From Oncomelania hupensis (Eukaryota; Mollusca; Gastropoda; Littorinimorpha; Pomatiopsidae): a stretch of 64,000 nucleotides of DNA. Each line of letters starts with the position of its first letter. The stretch's first letter is position 1. The stretch covers positions 280,729 to 344,728 of the forward strand of contig JBAHVR010000275.1 of the NCBI GenBank assembly GCA_036898135.1, given 5' to 3'. Positions 51,890-63,307 of this stretch are shown here, in pieces. Both the position numbers and the translations under genes were made by a program. The notes beneath the pieces were generated by a model. That model ran no database searches, had not been told where the DNA came from, and saw only the letters and a list, made by a program, of their open reading frames with translations.

Positions 51890-54630
51890 TAAATTATAAA
51901 TTGCCTAAATTAAAGGGATTCTATTATCCACCTGTGTATAATATTAATAGTAACAAAGTGCAAGCTGCTATATACGTTAGAGATGATTTAGACTATGACA
52001 TTTTAACATCACCAGCTCCGAGGGACTTGGAAGGCGTCTTTTCGTGTGCTGTGAAATTAAAGGTAAATAAAGAACAGTGTAAACATTGCATCAATATATT
52101 ACCCAAGAGGAATTGACAATAGAGACAGTGACTGGATACGACATTTCGACATTTCTGATCAATGGGTAATATGTGGTGACTTTAATACTCATTCACCTTT
52201 GTGGGATAAAAGCTGTCGGGTGTAATGTTAGGAGTACTGTTGGTGGTGCGTGAATCGTGGATGTCAAGCATACAATGAGTAAACAACACTGATTGATGTG
52301 TTCAGACTGATTTTGTATTCATACAGAAATATGGGTTGATGATGATCGCCATGTTGGTAGCCAGCCCTTAGCGATAACTCTAGCGTCGCGTAAGTGCCGC
52401 GATTAGTGAGGAGTTAGTTCCCTTGTACATATTCATTAATATGAAACTCAACACATTACATCAGAGAACAAATAATAACTGTTTTAATGAAAATGTGATT
52501 GACTCTGACTTAATTTTGATTAATGATGGAAGAATAACTCGCATTCCTGACGTGTCTACACATCGTCCTTCAGCCATTGATCTGACTTTTGTTACTCCAG
52601 ATCTGGTTGTGGATTGTGTATGGGATGTTGAGACTGATTCCCTCGGCAGTGATCATCTTCCTATAATTATAATTCTTAATAACATTGTTGATACACAACT
52701 TGAAGAAGATTGTGTGCCAAAGTATAATTATAGTCGTGCAAACTGGGAAAGGTATCAAAGTTTACTACTGGAATATGATACTGATTTTGTGAACAAAAAG
52801 GGTGATGTAGACAATCCTAACAATTATAGAGGTATCAGTCTCTGTAATGTTAGTAGCAAAGTATATGGATTTATCATTAATAAACGGATACAAACATGGG
52901 CCGAAGATAATAATCTAACTGGTGAATGTCAGGCTGGATTTAAGCGCGGCTATTCAACTACTGATCATTTATTTACACTGTTGTCTTGTGTCCAGAAACA
53001 ATTTCTTAAGAATCGCAAGTTATACGTTGCTTTTATCGATTTTGAAAAATGTTTTGATTCGATTAATAGCAATCTATTGTGGCCCCTATTGCTTAAGAAC
53101 GGCGTGAAAGGTAAATTGTTTTCTTGTTTGAGAAGTATGTATGTGAGTGTAAAAGCGCGTGTACGATGTGGTGCAGAATTGACTCACTCCGTTGTTTGTT
53201 CTCAGGAGTGAAACAAGGGGATATATGCAGCCCTATTTTATGTTCTTTATTTATTAATGAAATTGCTGTAGAAGTTATTAGAAAAGGGCGCCATGGTGTA
53301 ACCTTTACTATCGATGCTTTTGAACTTTTTGTACTTCTCCTAGCAGATGATGTTGTTCTGTTCTCAGAAACTGTAATAGGCCTCCAAAATCAGTTAAGAA
53401 ATGTACAAGATGCAGCCCACACATTGCGTCTAAAGGTAAATTTGGGAAAAAGTAATGTTATTGTGTTTAGAAAAGGGGGGTATTTGGCTGCTAGAGAAAT
53501 CTGGTATTTTGATGGAGCTATTATGCCTGTTGTAAATGCTTATAAGTATTTGGGTATTTATTTTTCAACAAAACTTAGTTTTTCTGCTGCATGTAGAGAT
53601 TTGTCAGCTAAAGGCAAAAAGCATTATTGTGCATCATCCAAAAGCTGCGTTTTCTCAATAACCATTCTTTTGATGTATTTATAAAACTGTTCGACTGTCA
53701 GGTGCAACCGATTTTGCAATATGGTTCTGAAGTTTGGGGTTTTGAAAAGGCTGCAAATCTATGTGAGAAAGTACATTTGTTTGGTTTAAAGAAATTCTTA
53801 AATGTAAATTTACGTACTCCAAACGATTTTGTGTATAAAGAATTGAACAGGTGACCAGTAGTTATTAACTCTGTTGTTAATTGTCTTCGATACTGGGTAA
53901 AATTGATGCAAATGCCTGTTGACAGAATCCCAAAGAAGGCTTACCTAATGCTAAAAGATCTTGACTCTCGAGGAAACAAAACTTGGGTCTCTAATGTGAG
54001 AACTTGTTTGTATGAAAATGGGTTTGGTTTTGTATGGCAAGAACAAGGTGTTGGTTGTGATAAAGTTTTTTTTACGTCTGTTCAAACAGCATTTAGTTGA
54101 TTGTAGATGGCAAAACGTAACCGCTCATCTGAATGAAAGTGAACGGTTCTCTACTTATAGATCCTTTTGTTTTGTGATATTAATCGCCATTTAGAATATA
54201 TTATGAGCAAGTTTCGCTTTGGCGTCTCTGATCTTAGAGTCCATTATTATAGATATAGATATAATCGCCTGCAGGACTTGATTTGTCCATTATGTAATGT
54301 TGGAACTGAAGACGAAATACATATTCTTTTTTGTTGTCCTTTCTATGAATGTTTAAGGATGGAATTGATTCCTAGAAAGTATTATAGAAGGCCTAGTGCA
54401 TTTCATATGCATCTACTTTTGTCTTCAACAAACATGAATATCATTAAAAATGTCTGTATATATTTGTATAATGCTTTCAAGGCAAGGGAAATAGCGCTCT
54501 CTTGATTATTGTGATATTGTGACCATTTATTAGTTTTAAACAATTTTTTTGTTTGTTATAAATTGTGATGTACATTTTGTTTGTTTCACACATCCCTTCC
54601 TGGTGGGGTGTGCCCTAAAGGAATAAAACA
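51890..54630 (+). pseudogene. Decayed non-LTR retrotransposon with endonuclease and RT
   Basis: The left end gives endonuclease blocks (QAAIYVRDDLDYDIL, then in another frame VICGDFNTHSPLWDKS). A ~200-bp foreign segment lies near 52220-52425. IDLTFVTPDLV and the endonuclease motif SDHLPI follow. The frame then jumps from NYSRANWERYQ to NPNNYRGISL, so the start of the RT is deleted. GFKRGYSTTDHLF, FIDFEKCFDSI, GVKQGDICSPIL and LADDVVLFSET (RT active site) come next. The C-terminus has a zinc-like motif, CPLCNVGTEDEIHILFCC. The 3' end is near AAAGGAATAAAACACG. It is inactive. Confidence 0.88.
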
Positions 54631-54694
54631 CGTTTCCACGTTTCGCGAGCGTCTTATCGGCCTCTTGCATAGCAATAAGCTCGGGTGTGCTAAC

Positions 54695-55264
54695 TTACAC
54701 CTGAGAGAGTTCGACCACCGCTAACGGTGCTTCCCTCTTCTTCTCGGCTTTTTCCTGCACCCGGGTTTGCACTGCTGCAGCCATCGTGCATTCACCCCCA
54801 AACAAGGAAACTGGACTTTTCTCCCCGCTAGCAAATGTTACCCAGTTTCCCAAGATCACGTCAGGCCCGTCCGCAAACACCACCAACTCCACCTTCCCTC
54901 TGACCTGTGCACAATCCACCTCCACCCAAGCTGTAAGTAAAAGGCCCACGTTCGAACGATTTGCCAAGCAAATCTCCACAGCCCGTCCCGTCAAATCTGC
55001 TGGTTTGACTAACCTGCCCGCGACTGCCCCTATCTCCGCCCCCGTATCTCTCAACACCCGAACGTCCTGCCCGTTTGCCCTGCCCCATGGATTATAGGGT
55101 CTTATTGCACACACGCTATAGCCTGAGATGTAGTCTCAGTGGAAATGGTGTGCGCCACCGTAACCTGACTCACTGACTGAGGTTTGACCTTACAATCTTT
55201 GACCATGTGCTTCTTTGACCCACATCGGTAGCAACGACGTACCCCACTATCCTCTTCTGTCCTC
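54695..55264 (-). pseudogene. Gypsy zinc knuckle and protease, minus strand
   Basis: On the minus strand CYRCGSKKHMVKDC (about 55240-55200) is followed, after a frameshift near 55110, by VLRDTGAEIGAVAGRL and GPDVILGNWVTF. Homologous to 32674-33200. Confidence 0.88.
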
Positions 55265-55281
55265 TGTCGCGAGATGACTAG

Positions 55282-56706
55282 TTTTACCCTGCCTATTTAC
55301 TATTTAGCCTTGTTTAGTCATTGTAACCTTAGAAAGTTAGTTATTACACAGCAGACGATTACAGATACGGAGGTACACACACCGCGAGCTTGACGCAAAC
55401 AGTGCAGTGACGTCAGCACTGTGTGCCTTGAATCATAAAGTTGTATCCAATCAGGACTCAGGCTGAGCGGCTAGATCCAGTTCTGGCTGATTCAGTCCAA
55501 ACCAGGTATTAGGTCAGTTGAGAGTAAGACGCGCCAGGGTACACAGCTACACCTGAGTAGAGCAATACCTCCACTGAATAGACCAGGAAGCAGGACTTGA
55601 GAATCTTAAAATTCACTCAAGTAGCCACGAGCCTGACATTGTCAAACAGGTAAATGAACATACTTCTGTTTCATCGTGATATATTTATATTATTGTTGAA
55701 ATTATGTTTGTAGAATTTGCCATGCATAGATGTGAATTGTTAATCCGACTTTGCCTGAACATGTGGAGAAGCTGACCACGAGGCAAAAAGACGACCGGCC
55801 GACGCCATCTTGAATTATGTACGGAACCACTGTTGTTGAACCTATATGTATGTTTGCAGACCAGTGGCTGTACCAGTGAATGTTTATATTATTATTAATT
55901 CTGTATGTGTATAAGTAGCCATGTTTTATATTTATGTATGTATAGGAAAGTAGAGTTGAGATTCCAGTGGACCACGGACGTAGCGGAATGTTCGTCGCTT
56001 ATGTATAGAGATGTGGAGCTATCACTGAGGGCTACTTTGGCTTTCAGTGAGACGCTCTGCACAAACCGATTATACAGGTTGTGCAGAATTTCGTCTCTTA
56101 TATTACAGACGAGCGTGCGCCCAACTCCACAGGAACACCAAGTTGGCTGTTTAGCCTCTACAGCACAAGCCTGAGAGAGCAACCCTGGAAAACACCCTGC
56201 AAGACCCCACAGCGTGGCAAGGGACCAAACTACACGACGACACCGCGTGTACCAGAAGCTACCTCAACGAAGGACTTCAAACACTCCATACTGCAGTTAA
56301 GTGACACGGAAGAAGTGCACCCAAACTGATAGCAAAAGGACCACAGTAGTCCACTCTTCAGAAAATAGTAAAACGGACCACAGTAGTCCAATCTTCAAGA
56401 ACTTTAGTAGCCAGTGCCCTATGAAGACATAACAGCTGCATAGACTATCAGCGATCGAATTATTTGCAGTGACTCATGACTTTTTAAGGTAGATTAGTAC
56501 ATAGAAGATCTTGTATAGAGTAGAAGAAATAAATGTGTGATTTTTAACTGTTATCAAGTGGCTGGACTACATATGATTCATAGCCGTGTGAAAGCTAGTG
56601 TGACAGTGATCTTTTACCATTTTTTTCTATCTATCTCTGTATCCCAGCCTTAACACAGACCGAGCTACATAAATAAATTTATTAAAGTAATTCACAGGGT
56701 GACTAA
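55282..56706 (+). mobile_element. Repeat R, full-length 1.4-kb insertion with 5-bp duplication
   Basis: ACTAG flanks it at 55277-55281 and 56706-56710. Excising it joins two halves of the gypsy Gag in one open frame (WELLVISRQRTEED). Ends read TTTTACCCTGCC and, reversed, TAGTCACCCTGTG. It has a TATA-like TGTATAAGTAG near 55909 and AATAAATGTG near 56529. These marks fit a solo LTR, but the ends are not TG...CA. A partial copy lies at 38125-38757. Confidence 0.8.
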
Positions 56707-56719
56707 CTAGCAGTTCCCA

Positions 56720-58034
56720 TCGAATAAAGCGTGAGGGTTACAGCATTCCATTGTGCAGAGCCCAGTAATCCATAAACTCCACGTGACATCCTCCCTACCT
56801 TCTGAATCTGACTCCCCGGTTGCTAGGCTGCTGATTAGCTCCCGGTCGTTTGGGAAAACTTCGTCGCTGACTCGGTAGTACGTACGGGTGCAGGTGCTGA
56901 CGCCGCTCTTTTCGCGTCTACCAAATCGTTGCGCAAACTCTGCTGCTTCATCGCTCGCCTCAGGTAGATGCTCTCTCACAAAGATTTCTAACTCGGTCGA
57001 CATGATGAAAAAGAGCTGTTCCCCGATGAAAGTATCCCGGACCTGTGCCATGTCGGTGATATCTTTTCCAGCGAGCGAAAACCATTTCTTCACAAGCGAT
57101 CCTAGCCTAACCACTATAGCTGTGGAAACGTCTCTGCTGCTTCGATCCTTCTTGGCTTCCCGAAACTGTCTTCAGTAGTAGTCCGCGTCTTTCCTGAATC
57201 GTTTCAGTAGAGCGTTTCTGACTGCATCGAAGTCCTGCGCTTGTTCAGGCGTTAGACGAAGGTAGGTGTCCCGGGCTTCCCCTTGTAACAAAGGCGCTAG
57301 CCTAACCGCCCATACCTCCCTTCTCCAACCCTGAATCTCGGCTACTCTCTCGAACATCTGCAGGTAAGCCTCTACGTCCTCTCTCTCTTCTAAGGGTTTC
57401 AGCTTGACTGAATAGTTTGTACCTCTCTCTCTAACCCTATTCTCTCTCTCTCTCTCTCTCTCTGATCAGCTCTGTCTTCGTCCTTCATCCTATACGTTCC
57501 TCCTCTAGCCTCAACTCTAGCATTCTTCTTTCATCTTCCTTAGCTGCTCTCTCTTCCCTCTTTTCTTCTTCCCTGGCCTTTCTTTCCGCTTCTAACCTAA
57601 CTTCTATAAGCCTCCTTTCTGCCTCGAGCCTAAACTCCATCTGACGACGGTCTTCTTCTCTCTGTCTCCTTTCTTCTCTCTTCTCATCTTCTCTGGCTAC
57701 TCGCTCGGCTTCCAATCTAGCCTCTAGGAGCCTACGATCGTCTTCTCTTCTCATCTCGCTCACGATGTAGTGCGCCAGTGCCCCATCTCTAAAGCCTAAA
57801 CTTCCCCATCTGCCTGAATCTTTCGCCATCACTGAGCTCGACTGCGACTTTGCCCTGTGAACCGGGTGACTTAACGTACATCTTAGGCAACGTCAAGTTG
57901 GTACTTACTGCGGAAAATTCCCCCAGTAAACCCGTCATTGAACCATCGCCACTCAGGTGCTGATCGTCTAGCTCCTCTTCCCTACGGGACCTGGCGTCAC
58001 GACGTTTCGCGGCTCGAACATCCCGCGTGGCCAT
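56720..58034 (-). pseudogene. Gypsy Gag with coiled coil and SCAN-like capsid segment
   Basis: The frame starts at ATG 58034 (MATRDVRAAKRRDARSRR). After a frameshift near 57810 a long Glu/Arg-rich coiled coil follows (EARLEAERVAREDEKREERR, about 57760-57490). A TC-repeat expansion at 57440-57470 breaks it. Next come capsid blocks: LAPLLQGEARDTYLRLTPEQ and FDAVRNALLKRF. After a TGA the segment RQFREAKKDRSS, LGSLVKKWF, VRDTFIGEQLFFIMSTELE and FVREHLPEASDEAAEFAQRF (about 57180-56920) aligns by eye with SCAN domains. Gag would form the retrotransposon capsid. The copy is non-functional. Confidence 0.82.
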
Positions 58035-58359
58035 GGTGAGAGAGAAAACGAAGAACAGGAATTAGTACACACACAATAAAGAACACTTAACTGATACAAA
58101 CACTTAACTGAACGAATATGCAACACAACAGTCACAGGAGCCGAGGAATCGTTCACCGTCGTACCCTTAAAGGCGAGCAGGTGAACCCAGCAACCCAATT
58201 CCCCGTTAATGCTCTACACTCCGAGTGTGATCCTTAGTGCAAAACACCCCACACTCCCGCCAACCGTCCACTGCGTACCCTTTCAACACCCAACAACACA
58301 AGCACACAACATGCACATCTGGCACTACCCTAACAAACAAACAAAAAAAAAAAAAGAGT

Positions 58360-58379
58360 TGATCCCACTTCTGACACCA
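58360..58379 (-). promoter_or_regulatory. Primer-binding site of the gypsy element
   Basis: Three bases inside the LTR the minus strand reads TGGTGTCAGAAGTGGGATCA. This fits the 3' end of a tRNA, probably tRNA-Leu (inferred from memory of such sites). Confidence 0.8.
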
Positions 58380-58382
58380 AAA

Positions 58383-60508
58383 TGTCACGTCACCCGTACG
58401 GGTTCAGTGACGTCAGCTCATACAGCGAGTAATAGAGATCAAACTCAAACAAAAGAAACTAACACAAAGGCCAGATGATCATTCACACTCTTTTATTCAA
58501 CAATCTAACTCACACACACAGGACAATTGGATATCTAAACCGCCCTCAACCTCTATCTAGACCCACAACCCAGTATTTACTGAACAATTACCTCCCTTGT
58601 CTAATCTGAAAACCCAAGAACTGTACATAAAATACCCATACAACAATATGTAACAATAACAACAAGTAGCAATAAACAAATCCAAACTGCAAATAAATTC
58701 GATTACGAGTTGAGGAATTAAGCCAGCACAACCTTGGAAAATCGATTATATTAAATTAACTGGCTTTATCAACACTAGCACTCTCCGTAACTCTCTTGTC
58801 TTTTAACTAATCTCAGAAAATGTAGCAGTCAATACACAGATAATAAGGTACACTGCACTAAGTGCTGAAACCGGAAATATGTTTTATGTGAGTGAAATGC
58901 GAGTGTGTGTGTGTGTGGGTGTGGGTGTGGGTGTGTGTGTGTGTGTATGACTGTGGCGTCGAAAGCGTGTAATGTATAGACCCCAACGGTAACTCGATCC
59001 GGTCGTCTGAGGTGCAGCGACGAGTCCTGGCGGTGATGGCGACAACTCTGCAGAGTGATGCCCAACGTCAAAAGTGAAAAGGAAAGGCGTGGCGGTGGTG
59101 GCAGCGACGTCCGTCTCAGTCAACACCCCACGGCAGGTAAAGGCAGAGGTGGTTGAAGAACCAATGGTGGTGATAACCACAGAAGTCTCAGAGGTGGCAG
59201 CAGTAATGCGGTAATACAGGAAGTAAATGGTAGTACAGCACAAGTACAGCACACATTGGCTCAATCTGGTCAACAAATAAATTGTCTTACTAACCTATTT
59301 CCATAAAACGTAAACAATACATAAGAAATAACTCCTTCCGCCGTCTGCCATCTTGACCTGTTTATGTATGCATTTCAACAATTCAATGCAATTCTTAGTT
59401 TTAATAATTTATATTTCTTTTCATAAACATAGTTGTTTATACACAAATATACATTGCAAATATAATCACACTTCCAGTCAAACAATCCTGATTCAACTTC
59501 ATTCTCACCTTCATCACCCCTCTCTATGTTATAGCACATTATCTCCCCTCATTCACAATTATCTCTCTCTATCAAGCTATAATACAACGTCATCTTTCCC
59601 TCTTATTCATCACCCCCTCTCTCTCTCTCATTTTAACATAATATACTTTATCAACACCCCTTGACCCCATGTAGCAACAACATCAACGACATTTCATTTG
59701 CATATTTAAACAAGAAAATCATATAAACATCATATACGAAAAATATTATTAGCAAAATCTCTCCCTTTCCCCCTCATTCAACATCATTCATTCACGTACG
59801 CAAGCTCGGAGTGCATAGCCACTAAAAAATTGAATTACAGGGTTCACACTCACCTTGAAGTACTCGGCCTGTGAATGCACGGATACACAACACCAACACA
59901 ATACAATAGCACAGCACACCACAAAATATTATCCATGAGTATAAAGTTCGTTAACGTGCTATTGCTATGCTTTGCACTAGGAGCATCTCAGTACTTGCGA
60001 GGTCACTGAGCCTTGGCAGGTTCCTAATCGAAGGACACACACCTTAAGAAAATACTCTACACCTATTATCCTGAATAAGTGGCAGTAATAATCTTTCCGT
60101 TACAGTTTTCTGGTCATTCTTGTCCTGACGAGGGCACAAGACCTTGGGTGGTTCAAATCACACGTAACACTACCCTTACGAAAACCGACACTCCTTTATC
60201 CTAAGATAACACAGTCTCAAAGTCGCTTTTCATCCAAAAAACGTCTGCCTGCAATAGCTTCCAACTTGCCTCTGCCGGGCTAAGATCTACCCGGTTCACA
60301 GTACACGGTATCGAGTTCCACTCAGTACCCTAAATCCCCGACTATGCATTATGCGCTATGCGTAACCCACGTGAAACCCACACATACTTATCTTACATAC
60401 GCAGTAAAGAATGCTGATACAAACTTTGTACACTGTAGCACTAGAGATGTGCAACTCTGCACGATATATATATACTATTATCCTGCGTTGAAAACTCGTG
60501 TCGTCACA
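58383..60508 (-). mobile_element. 5' LTR of the minus-strand Gmr1-like element, 2.1 kb
   Basis: Its outer end (TGTGACGACACGAGTTTTC on the minus strand) and inner end (CGTGACA) match the LTR at 36049-38124. TG/CA ends are present. A GT-rich microsatellite lies at 58901-58946. Confidence 0.88.
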
Positions 60509-61140
60509 CCAATCCCTCAACACAGTGCTTATAGTTTCAAATATTTAGGAGCTATTGTATCAGACAATGGGTCCCGACAGGAAGTCCTCTACAGGATCGC
60601 ACAAACAACTGCTGCCCTGGCGAGGTTGAAGCCAATTTGGAAAGACAGGACCATCAGTCTACATTCCAAGGTAATTAAGGCTGCTGCGCTCCCTTGTCAT
60701 CTCCATCTTCCTATACGTTTGCGAAACATGGACCCTCACAGCAGATTTACAACGAAGAATACAAAGCATGGAGATGAGGTGCTACAAAAGACTTCTGGGC
60801 ATTTCCTATACTCAGCACATCACCAACGACGAAGTCCGACAGACCATCACACAAGCCATTGGACAACACGATGACCTGCTCACAGTGGTGAAAAAACGGA
60901 AACTCCGCTGGTATGGCCATCAGGTCTTGCAAAGACCATCCTGTAAGGCACAGTACAAGGAGGTATAAGAAGAGGGAGACCGAAAAAGAAGTGGGAGGAC
61001 AACATCCAAGAATGGACTGGTTTGACACTGAGGGTTGCTGAGGACAGGGAAAGATGGAGTACGCTGGTTAAACGATCATCTGTGTTGCCCCTACGACCTC
61101 CGAGCTACGGGATAGGATTGGATAGGATAGGATAGGATTG
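60509..61140 (+). pseudogene. RTE-like LINE, 3' fragment next to the gypsy LTR
   Basis: It begins with no gap at the LTR edge (CCAATCCCTCAACACAGTGC) and ends in GGATAGGATTGGATAGGATA. It covers the end of the RT and the C-terminal domain, with indels (for example a deletion in the WYGHVTRSSGL codons). Confidence 0.9.
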
Positions 61141-61250
61141 ATTGGAGTACAAGAATTCATGATTAACAGTTCTTTCCCTATTATATGAAATAAATTATTT
61201 GAATCAATATATGAATTTTATTTTAATATAAATCAATTTTTTAAAGTTAC

Positions 61251-61281
61251 CTATTTGAGCTTTTCTCTTTGGTGGCGGCAT
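61251..61281 (-). CDS. Possible short first exon (MPPPKRKAQI)
   Basis: On the minus strand ATGCCGCCACCAAAGAG opens ten codons rich in Pro and Lys, then meets the donor GTAACT in phase 1. This looks like the start of a nuclear protein. No later exon can be assigned; sequence to the left is transposon-derived. Confidence 0.25.
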
Positions 61282-61289
61282 CAGCAACA

Positions 61290-62155
61290 AGATCTCAGGT
61301 TGATCTTCACAATGTGAAAATTGACAACAAGTACTTATTTTATAATTTTTGCATTAAAAAAATAAAGACATAAGATTTGAGATTGGACGGCAAAGACACA
61401 TGTATATTTAGTTTTTCATTCACTTTGAGCTGCTGCAGCTGTCTAACATCTTACATAGTTATGTTGTTTTTTTTTAAACTTTTTTGCCCTCGGACCTTCA
61501 AATCGTCAAAACCGTTCACTTTTTAAAAGATGCATAGTCCTCAGATGATTAGCTCTATTTTGCCCCTTCAAAAGTTCAGTTTGGCATGTATGCACTGGAT
61601 GATTGACCGGTGTAGAGAACGGCAGTTGGGTAGAGAGAGGCATAGGCCTAGTGGTATGGAAGGAGTATGAAATAAACTTTATTATGATTGGATGAAATAG
61701 TATGATTGATCCAATCAATGACTAGCAGTGAAATGACGTGGTGTTTGAGCGGGAATGTTGTTAGTTTAGGCACTCCTATTCTGTGTTTTGAGGAGGGCAG
61801 TGGTGTAATTGTATTACGTAGCAGACACATTGTAGTGGACTTGTTCAACAAGGTTTTCTATCATGGCGGATTAGAAGCATGGTTTGATCGTCCGAACTGC
61901 ATGTGGTTCTCTCGTATTGCTGCATGAAGCAGGTATTTGTAAAACAATTTTTTGATGTGCCATTGTAATGTTTTGAAGGAAGAATTGTAATATTTTGAAC
62001 GAAATAAGGATGTGAACGAACTAGTGAGCTGTTTGCTGGTTTGTACTGGTTGAAGATTTGTCAATGAGAAAAGGTATGTGCGATGGTGGTTGTTGATAGA
62101 GAGAAATATTATTATTGTTTATTGTGAATTTTGAACGAAGGTGTATGGATAGTAT
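61290..62155. other. Unassigned stretch
   Basis: The plus-strand frame 61706-61927 is open for 73 codons but has no recognisable domain. No element ends were found. Confidence 0.4.
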
Positions 62156-62157
62156 AT

Positions 62158-63287
62158 TGTGACGGAAGTGGAAAAATATTGGAAAATGGTGAGCAGAAGG
62201 AGAAATTACTATTCACAAGGTAACAGAAGAAAGAGGAGGAGAGGAATGATATTTAGTTTAAATAAGTAGTCTCAGACAATGTTGTTATTGTATGTTCAGC
62301 CGCTGAGCTGGGGCTGTCAAGGAAGACAACCCAGATGTTGATGTTGATGCTAATGACGATGATGGAGTGATGGCTGTTGCTGATGCACTGTATACCGACG
62401 TATGGTATGGTGACATCTTGTATGCTGATAATGGATGCTGATGCATGAGGTCGACTGGAAGACAGCGACTACAACTTGTTAATTTTCAGCCAAATCATCG
62501 TGGTGTGAGTACCTATATATATTTAGAGAAAGTGTGATATACACATCGACACATGTGTGTATAACTTGGATGACAGTCTTGAAAGCTGGTATCACAGATA
62601 GTCGGTACTCTGGATTGAAGAAGTGTGATGGTGACATGTGTCGCCAATATTGATCAAGTGAAAGACGATTGACAGAGTGGACTTATGTGATTGACTATGC
62701 GGACTGGAGTGATAAGAGTATTGTGCATTGTGTCATGGAAGGGGAGATTTCTAAAGTATAATTGAGTGACAGTGCGAAACGAACATTGGAATTATATTGA
62801 CGTTGGAGGTGATGTTGGAGAAGGGGAGATTATATGTGTTAAACTGATGTGGGGTTGTAAGACAGACAACCGAAGTGTGTAATAGTGGTGATAGTTGGAG
62901 GTGAGGAGGTTAAACAATGTTTATAATTAATTTATTTGTGTAATTGTGACTTGGAATGAGTTGTGGTGAAGTACGGTTGGTGGTGTGAATAATTTTGTAA
63001 GTCAAGTGATTGGAAGTGATACGTTCTGACTCCTGGATAATAATTCATGTGCTTAAAGTTAGTTAATATTTAATAGAATAGGGAGAGCGTGGAAATCATA
63101 TATAAAGGAGTGGTTTTGTTTTGTGAGTGATTGATGAGTGTCTGAGAGCAAAGTAAACAGAGAGAGCATGCACCATACAGAGTAAGTCAGACACACACTC
63201 ACTTCGCAAACAATAGTTATTACATTTCTTTAGCTGTTTAATAATTCCACATATATAAGTATAATTTAAGAAAACCCGTGCGTTACA
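62158..63287 (+). mobile_element. Candidate 5' LTR, ~1.1 kb
   Basis: The right end CGTTACA is followed after two bases by a primer-binding-site-like TGGTGACCCTG. The proposed left end is TGTGACGG, which mirrors the right end imperfectly. TATAAAGG at 63101-63108 is placed as an LTR promoter would be. The coding part would lie beyond the window. The left boundary is uncertain. Confidence 0.45.
63101..63108 (+). promoter_or_regulatory. TATA box in the candidate LTR
   Basis: TATAAAGG, about 180 bp before the proposed LTR end. Confidence 0.5.
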
Positions 63288-63289
63288 TC

Positions 63290-63307
63290 TGGTGACCCTG
63301 AAAAACT
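63290..63307 (+). promoter_or_regulatory. Candidate primer-binding site
   Basis: TGGTGACCCTGAAAAACT. The first bases resemble the TGGTGACC/TGGCGACC sites of many gypsy elements. The matching tRNA is not determined. Confidence 0.45.

Larger units (their letters stand above)
54634..60508 (-). mobile_element. Gmr1-like Ty3/gypsy element, 5' half, minus strand
   Basis: From right to left: 5' LTR (60508-58383), primer-binding site, Gag with coiled coil and SCAN-like segment, zinc knuckle and protease. It is cut off at about 54634 next to the 3' end of the preceding LINE. A 1.4-kb foreign insert splits Gag. Protease residues differ from the plus-strand element at several positions (for example EKKREAPLAVVEL against EKRREVPLAVVEP), so the two are separate copies. 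Confidence 0.88.

Noticed and set aside
61706..61927. 73-codon plus-strand frame
   Set aside because: No domain, no splice context and no support from composition; kept only as unassigned sequence.
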